From contig GG745357.1 of assembly GCA_000151295.1 (NCBI GenBank), forward strand, positions 219,049-234,456: a stretch of DNA of 15,408 nt. The letters run 5' to 3'. The notes below the pieces were generated by a model. The model saw only the letters and a program-made list of their open reading frames with translations, was not told the DNA's origin and did not search any database. Position numbers and translations under genes: made by a program. Positions within the stretch are counted from its first letter, which is position 1. Every line of letters begins with the position of its first letter. Shown one piece after another: positions 6,946 to 15,247 of the stretch. The DNA comes from Allomyces macrogynus ATCC 38327 (taxonomy: Eukaryota > Blastocladiomycota > Blastocladiomycetes > Blastocladiales > Blastocladiaceae).

Positions 6946-8583
6946 TGAAAATTTACCACACCTCCACCCCCGCCGTTACGCACCGTCGTATCAAGCACGC
7001 GCCTGCTGCTGCCATTTGCTGCGTCGCGTGCGCCGCTCCTGCTGCGGCCGTCGACCAGCACCGACGCTGGAGCTCCCAGCAACAGCAGCAGCAGCAGAAG
7101 CAGCAGCACTGGCCAGTCGCGGTGGCTCCACCAGTTCCTGCTCGTCGACTCGACGTGCTCGCGCTCATCGTCGGATCCGACGAGATCGTCGATGCCCTCT
7201 TGTTCGACCTTGTCCACCCGGTCGCGCCAGACAGGACGAGGACGAAGACGCACAGCGCGCCGCTATCAACGACCTGCACGTGCAGGTGTTTACGTGGCTC
7301 GCCGCTTTTCACGCCGAGCAGTGGACCCTGCACACCAAGGGGACGGCGGCGTCCAAGCGTCGTCCAGCTTCCGCAGCATCTGCGGCACAGCACGGGAAAC
7401 GGCCTGCAAGTGCACCGGCGGCACGAGGACGCCCTGTTCCGCCAGCAGATCTGTCGCGGGCCTTCGACCGCGAGCAAGTGCGCGAAATCGTGCACAATTT
7501 GGTTCACGACGTGGCACAGCGGCGCAACAGGACGATGCCGACTGTCCCGTTCTGGACCTACTTGACGATTACCGCGTCCCGCTCCACACCTTCTCCGAGC
7601 ACGACATTCTCGCTGAGCGCAACGCGATGTATGCAAACTACCCGGAGCTCTGCAGGTGCGCTCGATCCCGGACTCAGAATTGTTCACCGGCGTGCCGCTC
7701 ACCGAATTGGAAGAGTAGGATACTCGAGCTCGACTTGGACTTTGACCTGGACAATCCGAGCACACGCGACGAGGCCGAGTCCCCGCCGCGCGACTTTGGT
7801 CTCAAGAAAATCATGCTCGCGCGACCGCTGACCCGTCGACCCCTTCCTCCTCATCTGCACCGCCTGCGACTCAACCTCCACCATCTACGCGCCGCAAGTA
7901 CACGGGTCTGCGCACGGTGCGTGTTACCGCCGATGCGATTGCCGGGCCACCCCTCAGTGGGCAACGACGGTCGACCGTAACACGTGACTGCAAAAGACTA
8001 CGCGCCGTGCCAAGACCGCATCCGTCGCGCGGCAACGCGATTCACGGCGCCGAGGAAGCTGTACTACCGCTCGAGGTCGCTGCGCACGTTCGAAAACAGG
8101 TGCAGTCGCTCGTGTGCCGTGCATGACCGTCCACGTCGCGCGAGTCGCGAAACCACGTCCGGTGGTCCGGCGACACGGTGGTGAAGGTGCCGGGGCGCAA
8201 TTCACGCAAGTATGGCGCGTGGTATTTCCCACCGGCGCAGTGGAAGTCCGTTTAGGGGCGTCGGGCCGCCAAGAGTTCGGGTGCCAGTGCAGGCGGTTCG
8301 GCGCGAGTCTTGGCCAGTTTTTCTCAATTCGAGCGCGTCGCTGACCTGTCTTTCTTTGTAGTTCTCAGGACAAGCTGGCCCAGCGTCGTCGCTCTCGAAG
8401 CGCATCCACGACCTCGAGACTCGCGTCGCGGCCGCGCATGCCGTGCAGAACGACCTCCTCGTCCCGCGGCAATCGCGCAGCGGGTCGCGTGGTGTGCATT
8501 TTGCGACTGGGGCGTCGTTCCAGAATATGGATCGACTGGCCCGGCCACGTAGCCCGACCCATCTCGATGCGAAAGGAACTTGA
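6945..8583 (+). CDS. FAM47-like protein, possibly flagella-associated, with broken reading frame
   Basis: Protein-like segments run collinearly on the plus strand but switch frame several times: DVLALIVGSDEIVDALLFDL (about 7152-7211), INDLHVQVFTWLAAFHAEQW (about 7265-7325), REQVREIVHNLVHDVAQ (about 7470-7520), LLDDYRVPLHTFSEHDILAE (about 7558-7617), PDSELFTGVPLTELEE (about 7668-7715), ILELDLDFDLDNP (about 7720-7758) and GDTVVKVPGRN followed by RKYGAWYFPPAQW (about 8169-8243). A last exon encodes a coiled-coil-like SLSKRIHDLETRVAAAH stretch and stops at 8581-8583. The RKYGAWYFPPAQW block recalls the YGAWYLxPxxWKK segment of animal FAM47 proteins, judged from memory. Start ATG 6945 is plausible. 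In one frame the 5' part reads poly-Gln (about 7078-7107), in another Ser-rich. One or two shifts may be introns (7917-7996, 8246-8361); the rest look like one-base indels. A pseudogene is the alternative. Confidence 0.45.
8246..8361 (+). other. Candidate spliceosomal intron in the FAM47-like gene
   Basis: The 3' end is strong: a ctgac branch-like motif at 8341 followed by a pyrimidine tract and TAG ending at 8361. The donor GTCCGT at 8246 is identical to the donor of the second beta-COP intron. Splicing removes the in-frame TAG just after the YGAWY block. The reading frame of the next exon then still needs a one-base correction near 8385, so the donor choice is uncertain. Confidence 0.45.
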
Positions 8584-9157
8584 CGAGTAACTGCACTGAA
8601 CATGATTTGCATCTTTATACACCGCCTTTTTGACCTCCTTCCTGGTCGACCGAAATCGCAGTTCATCTCGCACACGCGAAACACATCACTCCAGTCCGCG
8701 GTGGTGTCCAAATGCGCGTGCAGCTCCAAGCTTAAGCCATGCTGTGAGGACAGACGTATGCCCGTTGAACCTTTGCTAGTCGTCGTCGCAGTAATGGCGC
8801 TGAAACTTCTGTCATCCATAGTCCGGTTGTTGGTCGCTGCTTGTCGCCGCTGATCGCCTCGACTCGCCTCCAAGACTAGCCGCCGTTCCATTTTCCGCCC
8901 TGAAGCACATTACGACGGAAGTCTCCCAGCTGGGAATAACGGACAATTGGAATAATAATCGCCGCAAGACATATCTCTCAAGAGCGGCCTTGGGCAAGGA
9001 AGATGGCGCGCCGGCCGGTCTCTACGGCCCCCCCTTTGGTGAGATATCTGTTGGAATGAGGTTGGCACGAGCCCGAGTTGCTCTTAGTTTGCTTTTTGCC
9101 TTTTGGGACAAAGGAGACGATCGACTTGCAAAGAACTTAAAATCTCCCGATCAGTGC
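8584..9157. other. Intergenic region containing copy 2 of the dispersed repeat
   Basis: After the FAM47-like stop there is a short A/T-richer stretch and then the repeat copy from about 8886. Frames on both strands are short or lack coding character. The minus frame ending inside the FAM47-like 3' exon is a shadow of that exon. Confidence 0.45.
8886..9145 (+). repeat. Dispersed direct repeat, copy 2
   Basis: Diverged second copy of the element at 6712-6945, in the same orientation and about 2.17 kb downstream. Matching blocks appear in the same order. Relative to copy 1 it lacks the ggcagctctaaag insert and has about 45 extra bases (about 9010-9058) containing the palindromic ccggccgg. It has a perfect palindrome cccagctggg at 8925-8934. 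Its end lies just before ATG 9158 of the next candidate gene. Confidence 0.75.
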
Positions 9158-9626
9158 ATGCGCGCTCAAGTAGTATGTTTGCGATCATCGTCAACCCGAT
9201 ATCATCCTAACCTGTCTAATCCCTTGTCCTCAGTTTTTTCTGGCACTCATCTCGGGAGGGCTCGACTTTGACAGTGTCCATCATGGTGATCTTCTCGGCA
9301 ATATCCGCCTTAGTGCTTTGCTGTGTGACCCCATCATTGACCAAAGGCGGCGCGATCACCCAAAAGTGACGAGTAGGTTACCCTCGCTCTTGCGCTTGGA
9401 CGGAGATGCCACACATGGAGCGCACGGCGGTGACCGCAGACTTCCTCTATTTACCAGCGGCAGTTCGCGGCAAGGAACGCCGCGAGCTGCGCAGTGCCTG
9501 ATTTGGATTCGCGCTGCGACTCTGTGGTTGCCGCCATTGGGTCCGCACCGCCAACGGCAGGCGCGGGCACGGCGCTACTGGTCATACAAGCGCCGGGAAT
9601 GTGAATACAGGTTGCGGCGCCTTTGA
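9158..9626 (+). CDS. Short spliced gene candidate, unknown function
   Basis: Removing the intron 9173-9233 joins MRAQV to FFLALISGGLDFDSVHHGDL and continues with LLGNIRLSALLCDPIIDQ, a clear coding-like run that no single unspliced frame shows. An earlier in-frame ATG at 9056 would add a hydrophobic, signal-like N-terminus (RVALSLLFAFW), so the start is open. Downstream of about 9365 the coding signal moves between frames: TAVTADFLYLPAAVRGKERR (about 9426-9485), then VPDLDSRCDSVVAAIGSAPP (about 9499-9558) running to TGA near 9605. The uncorrected frame stops at 9624-9626. Either one-base errors or a second intron (GTGACG at 9368 to GCAG at 9440) could explain this. I recognise no domain; it may also be a gene remnant. 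Confidence 0.4.
9173..9233 (+). other. Predicted 61-bp spliceosomal intron
   Basis: Donor GTATGT at 9173 is canonical. A CTAAC branch-point motif (9207-9211) is followed by a C/T-rich tract and TCCTCAG ending at 9233. The length matches the other introns in the window, and the flanking exons join in phase 0 to a coherent protein. Confidence 0.65.
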
Positions 9627-9973
9627 TCTCGTGCGTTGGCCGCGGTGTCGTCGCGCAAAGCCCGGATCACCTGCAGCGCTTGAACAGCCTGATCAACTGC
9701 GGTCACGTTGGAATGACGTGGGCAATCTGACGTGGTTCGACTGAGGTGGTTGTGAACTATAAAGCCGGTGTGAGCCCCCGACAACCGTCCACGCCACGGA
9801 TCCCTCGTTTTCTTCCCTCCCTCTTCGCCGCCAACTTCCCTCAAGCACGTATCAAGAGTGAGTTGTCGCGTGCTTGCTACCTGCACTCGACCGCGTGTTT
9901 TCGCCTGAGCTCGTATGACCGCTCACCACGTCGGTTTTTTCCTGATCTTACGGAACAGAACAGCGACTGTGCC
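9627..9973 (+). promoter_or_regulatory. Promoter and 5' leader of the 457-residue protein gene, with TATA box
   Basis: TATAAA lies at 9758-9763, about 210 bp before the chosen ATG 9974. The leader is T/C-rich and contains a canonical donor GTGAGT at 9858 and a plausible acceptor (CAG ending at 9958) after a T-run and a ctgat branch-like motif, so a 5'UTR intron of about 100 bp is possible. A minus-strand frame in 9575-9720 (QALQVIRALRDDTAANARD) looks partly protein-like but overlaps the plus-strand candidate gene and lacks an ATG. Confidence 0.5.
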
Positions 9974-11347
9974 ATGTCGTCACCCACGGATTTCGATTTT
10001 GCTCAATCGCCGTCGCCGTCGCCGTCCCCGCCACCGCCCCTGCCTCTGTCGCAGTTCTCATCGGTGCCACCTTTCCAGCCGGAAACGATGATTGCGCGAA
10101 TGACGCCCGACTACGAGACTGGAGCGACAACCAAGATGACGGGCGCTGCATTCCGCGGCCAATATCCTGCCGACCCGTTTCTGGTCAGTCTGCCTGACGC
10201 TCAACCCGACGAGATCGACCGATTTCTCCAGTCGCTGGCGCCAGGTCACGAGCCGTGCCCGCAAGATGTTCTGTCGAAGCACATGACCCCAGTGCAGGCG
10301 ATGAATTCTAAGAGTGATACCACTGGCACGCATGCCGCCCCTGCCCCGTATCTGCACACTGAAACTGAGAGCTTGCTCAGTTTCCTCATCGGTCATCACG
10401 ACGAGTTGGTGGGCCTAGCCAAAATTCTGCCACTCCAAGATGATGCGAGCGTTCAGATCACGGATCATGGCCCCACGGCTGAAGGCGGCGGTGACCACGA
10501 ACTCGAGGATGCCATGGCGATTGACTTCCTGTTGGCCAATACGCCTGGGCAACACCATCTCACGCAGGTTGCGTCCACGTCGGCTCCCACGTGTGGGACG
10601 ATGATGCCCGCGACGGCAGCGGCGCTCGCCATGCCCGTGGCGATGATTTCGGCCTCAGCCCCGGCCACGTCGCCTGTTAGTATGCACGGCGTGCATGCGT
10701 CCGTGTCGTCCACAGTCGTGGCCAGTGATCTGGCTCAGAAGACGGCCGCTGTTCACGACGCGATTAAGCAGGCCGAAGCTGCACTGCAAGCTGTTCGCGA
10801 GGCCAAGACCGCTCTCGGCGCTTCCCTTGCGCAAGTCAAGGACGTTGCGGCGGATACCTTGACGCGGACGAGCATCGGGAATGCGCAAGGAGCGCTCGAC
10901 GCGCAGCCGAATATCCAGGGCATGCCATCGGCGACCGCTCCGCCGTCTTCGACTCTCGACCATGCGCCGCTCAATCGGGCCGACGCGATTGCGACAAACG
11001 CGGCCCAGGGCCCCGTCGCAAACTCGCCCCAACAAGACGCCGACGGTGACGAGAGTATGGAAGACGGCGGCGACGATGCCGGCACCAGCGAGTCTGTGGC
11101 CAAAGATGCAGACCCCATGATCAACGTGCACACGAACCATTACAAGCTCAGGTACAAGGACGTCCCGAAGATGCTGCGTGTGCCCAAGCCGTTCAAGGTT
11201 CCGGCGCCGCTGTCGCCTGATGACTGGATCAACACCAAGAAGCGCAACGCGTACGACGCGGCCTTGTCGCGTGCCCGCCGTTGGGCGCTGCTGCGGTATT
11301 TCGAAGACGAGTGTATCCGCTTGTCGGCCAGGCCGCCTGTGCGTTGA
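9974..11347 (+). CDS. Unknown 457-residue protein with coiled coil and conserved-looking basic C-terminus
   Basis: The frame is open from 9746, but TATAAA at 9758 and a leader-like sequence argue for ATG 9974 (context gtgccATGt). The TGA is at 11345-11347. Residues 12-26 are a Ser-Pro/Pro run coded by a simple repeat. Residues 34-150 hold hydrophobic helices (SLLSFLIGHHDELVGLAKIL at 133-152). Residues 251-295 form an Ala-rich heptad-like helix (IKQAEAALQAVREAKTALG). Residues 354-370 are strongly acidic. The last 75 residues are basic and aromatic (HYKLRYKDVPKMLRVPKPF at 389-407, DDWINTKKRNAYDAALSRAR at 416-435) and look like the most ordered part. There is no membrane segment, signal peptide or catalytic motif that I recognise. 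A nuclear or regulatory role is possible only by composition. The frame is intact. Confidence 0.75.
   Translation: MSSPTDFDFAQSPSPSPSPPPPLPLSQFSSVPPFQPETMIARMTPDYETGATTKMTGAAFRGQYPADPFLVSLPDAQPDEIDRFLQSLAPGHEPCPQDVLSKHMTPVQAMNSKSDTTGTHAAPAPYLHTETESLLSFLIGHHDELVGLAKILPLQDDASVQITDHGPTAEGGGDHELEDAMAIDFLLANTPGQHHLTQVASTSAPTCGTMMPATAAALAMPVAMISASAPATSPVSMHGVHASVSSTVVASDLAQKTAAVHDAIKQAEAALQAVREAKTALGASLAQVKDVAADTLTRTSIGNAQGALDAQPNIQGMPSATAPPSSTLDHAPLNRADAIATNAAQGPVANSPQQDADGDESMEDGGDDAGTSESVAKDADPMINVHTNHYKLRYKDVPKMLRVPKPFKVPAPLSPDDWINTKKRNAYDAALSRARRWALLRYFEDECIRLSARPPVR
10005..10040 (+). repeat. Microsatellite-like coding run (Ser-Pro/Pro)
   Basis: Repeats of tcgccg pass into ccaccgccc and encode SPSPSPSPPPP near the N-terminus of the 457-residue protein. 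Replication slippage is expected here, so length may vary between strains. Confidence 0.7.
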
Positions 11348-12054
11348 TTTGGGGGAAGTGGTCGTTGGTGGCATGACTGGAGCGCCGCTTTCGTTGTGAC
11401 ATTTTCGTTGTGACATTATCGCGTCTTTTTGTTGTTCTGAATTGTCACATCATTTTTGACGGACCAATGTCGGTCAGTCTTGCTCGCATCGTATCTCTCT
11501 GCCGTTTCTTGGCGCTCTTCGTGACCTTGGCGCTTTTGTGCTTTGCCATCACACTCGCTCTTGCCGCTGCTCAGCGCGTTTTTTTCTGTGCCTCACTTTG
11601 TACGTGTCATCTGTCCAAACACAATCTTTTCCCTGTTTGCGCATCTGTCATCTGGTTTCCAATTATTGTTGCTGTACAATGTCCTTCCGAGATATAAACC
11701 AACAGCGCTTGTCTGCACTCTAATTCTGCGTTGGAATCGAGCAATTTTCTTTGCCGGGGGGCTTGGTGAGGATGAACAAATTGGAACGTTTCCCCCCTGC
11801 GATCATGATGTTGATTCAAATGTCGCACGTTGTCGCACCCATCATGCCAGGCGGCCGTGCGTGAGTGCAGTCTATTCCTTTGCGGTTTTGTGAGCACGTT
11901 TTGCAATGTGCGGCCGACTCTCGCAACGATTGCCACGTGCATGATTCCTTGCAAAGCAACTGAAATCTACTGAAAAACTGAAATCGACAAACCAACCCCC
12001 GCACAACGCCCACTTTCCCCACTCTCCCTCGCCGAGCACTGCGACATCATCGGC
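11348..12054. other. Convergent intergenic region (3' flanks of the 457-residue protein and beta-COP genes)
   Basis: T-rich, lower GC, no supportable gene. A short plus-strand frame with ATG 11467 and stop at 11697 would encode 76 hydrophobic, Cys-rich residues resembling a membrane or signal segment. T-rich DNA gives such frames by chance, so I leave it uncalled. A 14-bp tandem duplication lies at 11390-11417, and two aactgaaatc copies lie at about 11959 and 11975. Confidence 0.5.
11390..11417. repeat. 14-bp perfect tandem duplication just after a stop codon
   Basis: ttcgttgtgacatt occurs twice with no gap (11390-11403, 11404-11417), about 43 bp after the TGA of the 457-residue protein. A partial inverted match (tgtcaca) follows near 11445. 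Confidence 0.9.
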
Positions 12055-15000
12055 CTACACCGCAGCCGCCGCCGCTGCGGCTGCATTCGCCGCATTCTTC
12101 TGGCTCAGCGTGATCTTATCCCCGAGCGCAAGCGCGATCCCCTGCGTCTTGGACCGAATGCGGATATGCCCGACAATTGACCCGGGGGCCGTACGCTCCA
12201 CGCACAAGTTGGCCAACGCATCCTCGCCAAACACCGACTTGGCGTACAAGTTGGCCGCAAGAACCCCGCAATCGCCCTCGAGCGCGTGGTCGGGCGTGAG
12301 GCACGCCATGTTGGTCGCGGCCATGACCTGCTTCAAGTAGGCGCGCAGCTGGTCGGCGGCCGACCCAGCGGTCGTAGTATCCGCGACGGCGGGGCGTGGC
12401 GACATTCACCTTATTCTCCCACTCAAAACTCGGTCCACATGGCACGGGAACTGCGTTTTCCGAGCACGGCGGCCGGCATGGATGTAATCCCATGATTATC
12501 GATATGGATATCGTTGAGAATCACGCACGCGCATCGAGCGCGCCCATGTCATAGACGATGTTGCCGAAATCACGCCCGTTTCCGTCGAGGCCACCTTGAT
12601 GTGCGCCTTGACCGTATGGTACGACTTGGGCGCCAGGTTCACGGCCTGCGGGCGCTCGACCAGCTTCAGGTCCCCGAGCGTCGCGAATTCGAGCGCGAGG
12701 TTCTGCAAAGTGCTCGTGGTCTGGTTCACGATCAGTACGTCCAGGACAATGTCGAACTGGTGCACTGTCACGTAGGCCTCGGCATAGACTGGGTCCGAGA
12801 ACCCCGTCAGTTGCACGACGCGGTTCAACTTGTTGTCCGGCGCGACACCGGCGGTACTCGCGTCGCGGCCCGTCGCGCGCGTCAAGTCGCGCTCGTAATC
12901 GTCATCGTCCAGCCGGTCCTCGGCGGCCGCAGCGACACGCTTCAAAACCCCAAACGAAATTGGGTCCTCGACCTGCACGACCGGCGCGTTCTTGGCGGCG
13001 GACGCCGACTTGGTCTTATCCTGCACGGCGAGCAGCCGCGCAAACGCCGACCGGCACGACGCCAAGTAAACATCCTGCACGTCGCGCGGCGCCTGTTCCT
13101 CGGCCATCGTCGCGAGACACTGCGTGACGCGGTCACGCGAGTCCTCGTCCATGGCGCCTGACGCGAGCCCGTGCCGGAGCACGTGCGACAGGATCCACAT
13201 GCCGTCGGCCGCCGTCTTGTGCGCGGCGGGCGAGTCGGCGCCCTCTGCGGCGCGCACGCGCAGGACCAGCTTGGTCAGGCACGTCGCGAGGACCGCGCCG
13301 GTAAAGTAGTCGCCGTTGTGCAGGAGCGCCTGCAGCGGGGGCTTGCGCTTGGCGAGATCAATCGCTCCAGCGGCCGTCGTCAGCGCCGTCTGCGTCGCGT
13401 AGGACCCGTCGGCGAGAACCTTGCTGGTCGTCGTGGTCGTGGTCACGGACAGCGACCCGGGCCGCGGCGAGTTGGGCACGCTCGATGCCGACGCGGGTTC
13501 ACCCGTGGCGGTGGTCGACTCCATGCGCACAATCTCGCCGAGACTCGTCTGAATCGCATCAATCACCGCCGGCACGAGTTCGGCGGGCGCGTACTCGCCC
13601 ATGATCCAGAGCGCGCCGCGCGCGACTTTACCGGACTTCAAGTCATTCAACGACGCGACGAGCTTGGTGACGATTTCCGCACGCAGGTCCGGGAACCGCT
13701 CGACCACTTCGCGCACAAACGCAACCACGTCCACGGCCGACGCGTTCGACGAATCTCCGAGGAAATCCATGAGCGTGGCGACGGCGGACGGCGCGACCGA
13801 CGGAAATTGGACGGCACACGTGTGAATCGTCTGAATGAGCAACTGCCGAAACTCGGCGGCCTTGTCCCCGGCGTCGGGTCCTGCGTCTTGACAAGTTCCT
13901 TTTTCAGGACGGCCACGACCTGGTCAACGTTGCGCGGCGTCGTCATATCGAGCGCGACGGCGCAGCACGTGCGGCGCACTTTCCATGTCGGGCGTGCGAG
14001 GACGCGCAAAAGGTCGAGCGCGAGTTCGTCCCCGGCGAGCCGGTCGTGCCGGTCGAGCAGTTCGCGAATGCGGGCAAGGACAATCAGCTTGACGTTTGTG
14101 TCGGCTGCCTTGTGCAACAGCGTCACGTAGCACTGGGCCGCGGCCTTGACGGCCTCGGGCGCCGACGTCAGCGAGACCAAAGACGACGCCGCCTCGTACT
14201 TGACAGCCAAGTCGGGCGATCCGAGGAGCGCGTAGAGCAGCTTGAGGTACTTGAGCCGCTCGTCCGCGTTCGCGCGCGCCTCTTTCCGGACCAACTCGAT
14301 CACGGCGAGTTGCACATGCTCGTCAAAGGTCGGGATTTGCGCGGCGACCGAGGCCAGGTACTGAATGGCCAAGTCGGGCGCCGTGTTTTGCAGCATGACA
14401 AAGGCGTTGCGGCGGCACGCCATGTCGGTTTCCTTGGTGAGAAGCTCAGCGATGCGCGTGGGCGCGTCCGGGAAGAGCACCTGGTTGTGCTTGTAGAGCG
14501 AGTAGACGGCGAAGATGGCGTTTTTGCGCACGTACGGGTGGCGGTGGTCCTGGTTCCGAGTCGCGATGCAATGGTTAGATGTCGGGCGGTACGTAGAGAC
14601 AGGCGGGATCACAATAACGGACCAGGTTCTGCCGGCACGACGGGACCAAGGGCTCGAGCAGCTCAGCGTCGCGCAGCTTGCAGACCATGCGCAGTGAGGC
14701 ACCGCGAATGTACTCGTTGGGGTGCTGCAGGTCGTTGCGGAGCGCGTTGCTAATCGCGAGATCAGGGCGGTCAGATTCACGGAAAAGTGACCAGCAAGTG
14801 TCGGGAGGATACCAACCAGACGAGAATCATTTCCTGCTTGAGCTTGCCATCGGCATTGTGCTTGGGCACGACTTCCCAGTAGAGGTTGAGCAGCTTCTTG
14901 AGCGCCTTTGAGCGCGACGGCATCACGTAGCGAATGACTTGCATGAGCAGCTGCGTGCCGTAGGGCTCGCCGTTGAGCATGCTCCGCAGCAGCTTTTTCA

Positions 15001-15118
15001 TGGTGGCGATTTTCACGTCGTCGGACCCCTTTTCGAGCGCCGACTTGAGCGACTCGAGCGTGGGCGCGTCGGCCGAGTCGAGCGCGCGGATGACCGTGTA
15101 GCACGCCGTGTCGGTCAT
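12055..15118 (-). CDS. COPB1 (SEC26): Coatomer subunit beta (beta-COP), two introns, several frameshifts
   Basis: Beta-COP is a core subunit of the COPI coat, which returns cargo from Golgi to ER and moves it within the Golgi. The start is ATG 15118 ([10 protein letters not shown], context ACCAAAC). Exons are 15118-14817, 14749-14623 and 14549-12055, about 974 codons against about 950 in the human protein. Hallmarks in order: [93 protein letters not shown] and GALWIMGEY from the adaptin-like helical trunk. Then come [40 protein letters not shown] and [10 protein letters not shown] of the C-terminal domain, and [24 protein letters not shown] and [20 protein letters not shown] of the appendage. 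The frame shifts once in the CCCC run (plus strand) at 13866-13869 and repeatedly within 12391-12570. Residues stay conserved on both sides, so these are probably sequence errors in an essential gene. Confidence 0.95.
12391..12570 (-). other. Cluster of one-base indels in the beta-COP coding sequence
   Basis: Comparing with the conserved family pattern, one base seems missing in the aaa run near 12567-12569 and near 12521-12532. One base seems extra near 12494-12500, in ccc 12489-12491, in ggg 12446-12448, in aaaa 12424-12427 and in gggg 12391-12394. Most are in homopolymers. The segments between remain recognisable (NDIHID, MWTEF, EWENKV). Confidence 0.75.
14550..14622 (-). other. beta-COP intron 2 (73 bp)
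   Basis: Donor GTCCGT at 14622, a CTAAC branch-point motif (14577-14573) and acceptor ACCAG ending at 14550. Splicing joins CRQNL to [13 protein letters not shown] in phase 0, restoring conserved sequence. Confidence 0.9.
14750..14816 (-). other. beta-COP intron 1 (67 bp)
   Basis: Donor GTTGGT at 14816 and acceptor ATTAG ending at 14750 on the minus strand. Splicing joins MILVC to [12 protein letters not shown], which matches conserved beta-COP sequence (phase 2). Without splicing the frame hits a stop. Confidence 0.85.
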
Positions 15119-15247
15119 GTTTGGTGAATCGGTTGGTTGGTCGCGTAACAATGGGGACGGGACCGTGTGGCCGAGGGTTGGGTTGGGTCGGGGACGTGAT
15201 GCGCGGCGGGTCTGGCGAGTGCGGCGTTTTTCGTGGCGGGCGCAACC
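15119..15247 (-). promoter_or_regulatory. Compact upstream region of the beta-COP gene
   Basis: Only about 129 bp separate ATG 15118 from the stop of the preceding minus-strand frame at 15248. The interval contains repeated ccaacc units (for example accaaccaaccgattcacc just before the ATG) and no TATA box. It must hold the promoter and leader if the upstream frame is a real gene. Confidence 0.4.

Noticed and set aside
7078..7110. Poly-glutamine tract (CAG repeat) at the start of the FAM47-like gene
   Set aside because: The frame here is uncertain. A neighbouring frame reads as a Ser-rich linker that continues smoothly into protein-like sequence, so the poly-Gln may not be translated.
8169..8254. 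Integrase C-terminal (SH3-like) domain suggested by GDTVVKVPG
   Set aside because: The following RKYGAWYFPPAQW does not fit integrases, and no catalytic integrase motif is present upstream.
6712..9145. LTR retrotransposon with the two direct repeats as LTRs
   Set aside because: No TG...CA ends, primer-binding site, polypurine tract or reverse transcriptase/integrase motifs between them; the repeats are diverged and only about 220 bp.
10655..11416. 253-residue minus-strand frame opposite the 457-residue protein
   Set aside because: Arg/Val/Gly-rich shadow of a well-formed plus-strand gene with TATA box and clear domain layout.
11467..11697. Small secreted Cys-rich protein
   Set aside because: The hydrophobic composition is expected from T-rich 3' flank DNA; there is no promoter, and no mature domain with ordered cysteines.
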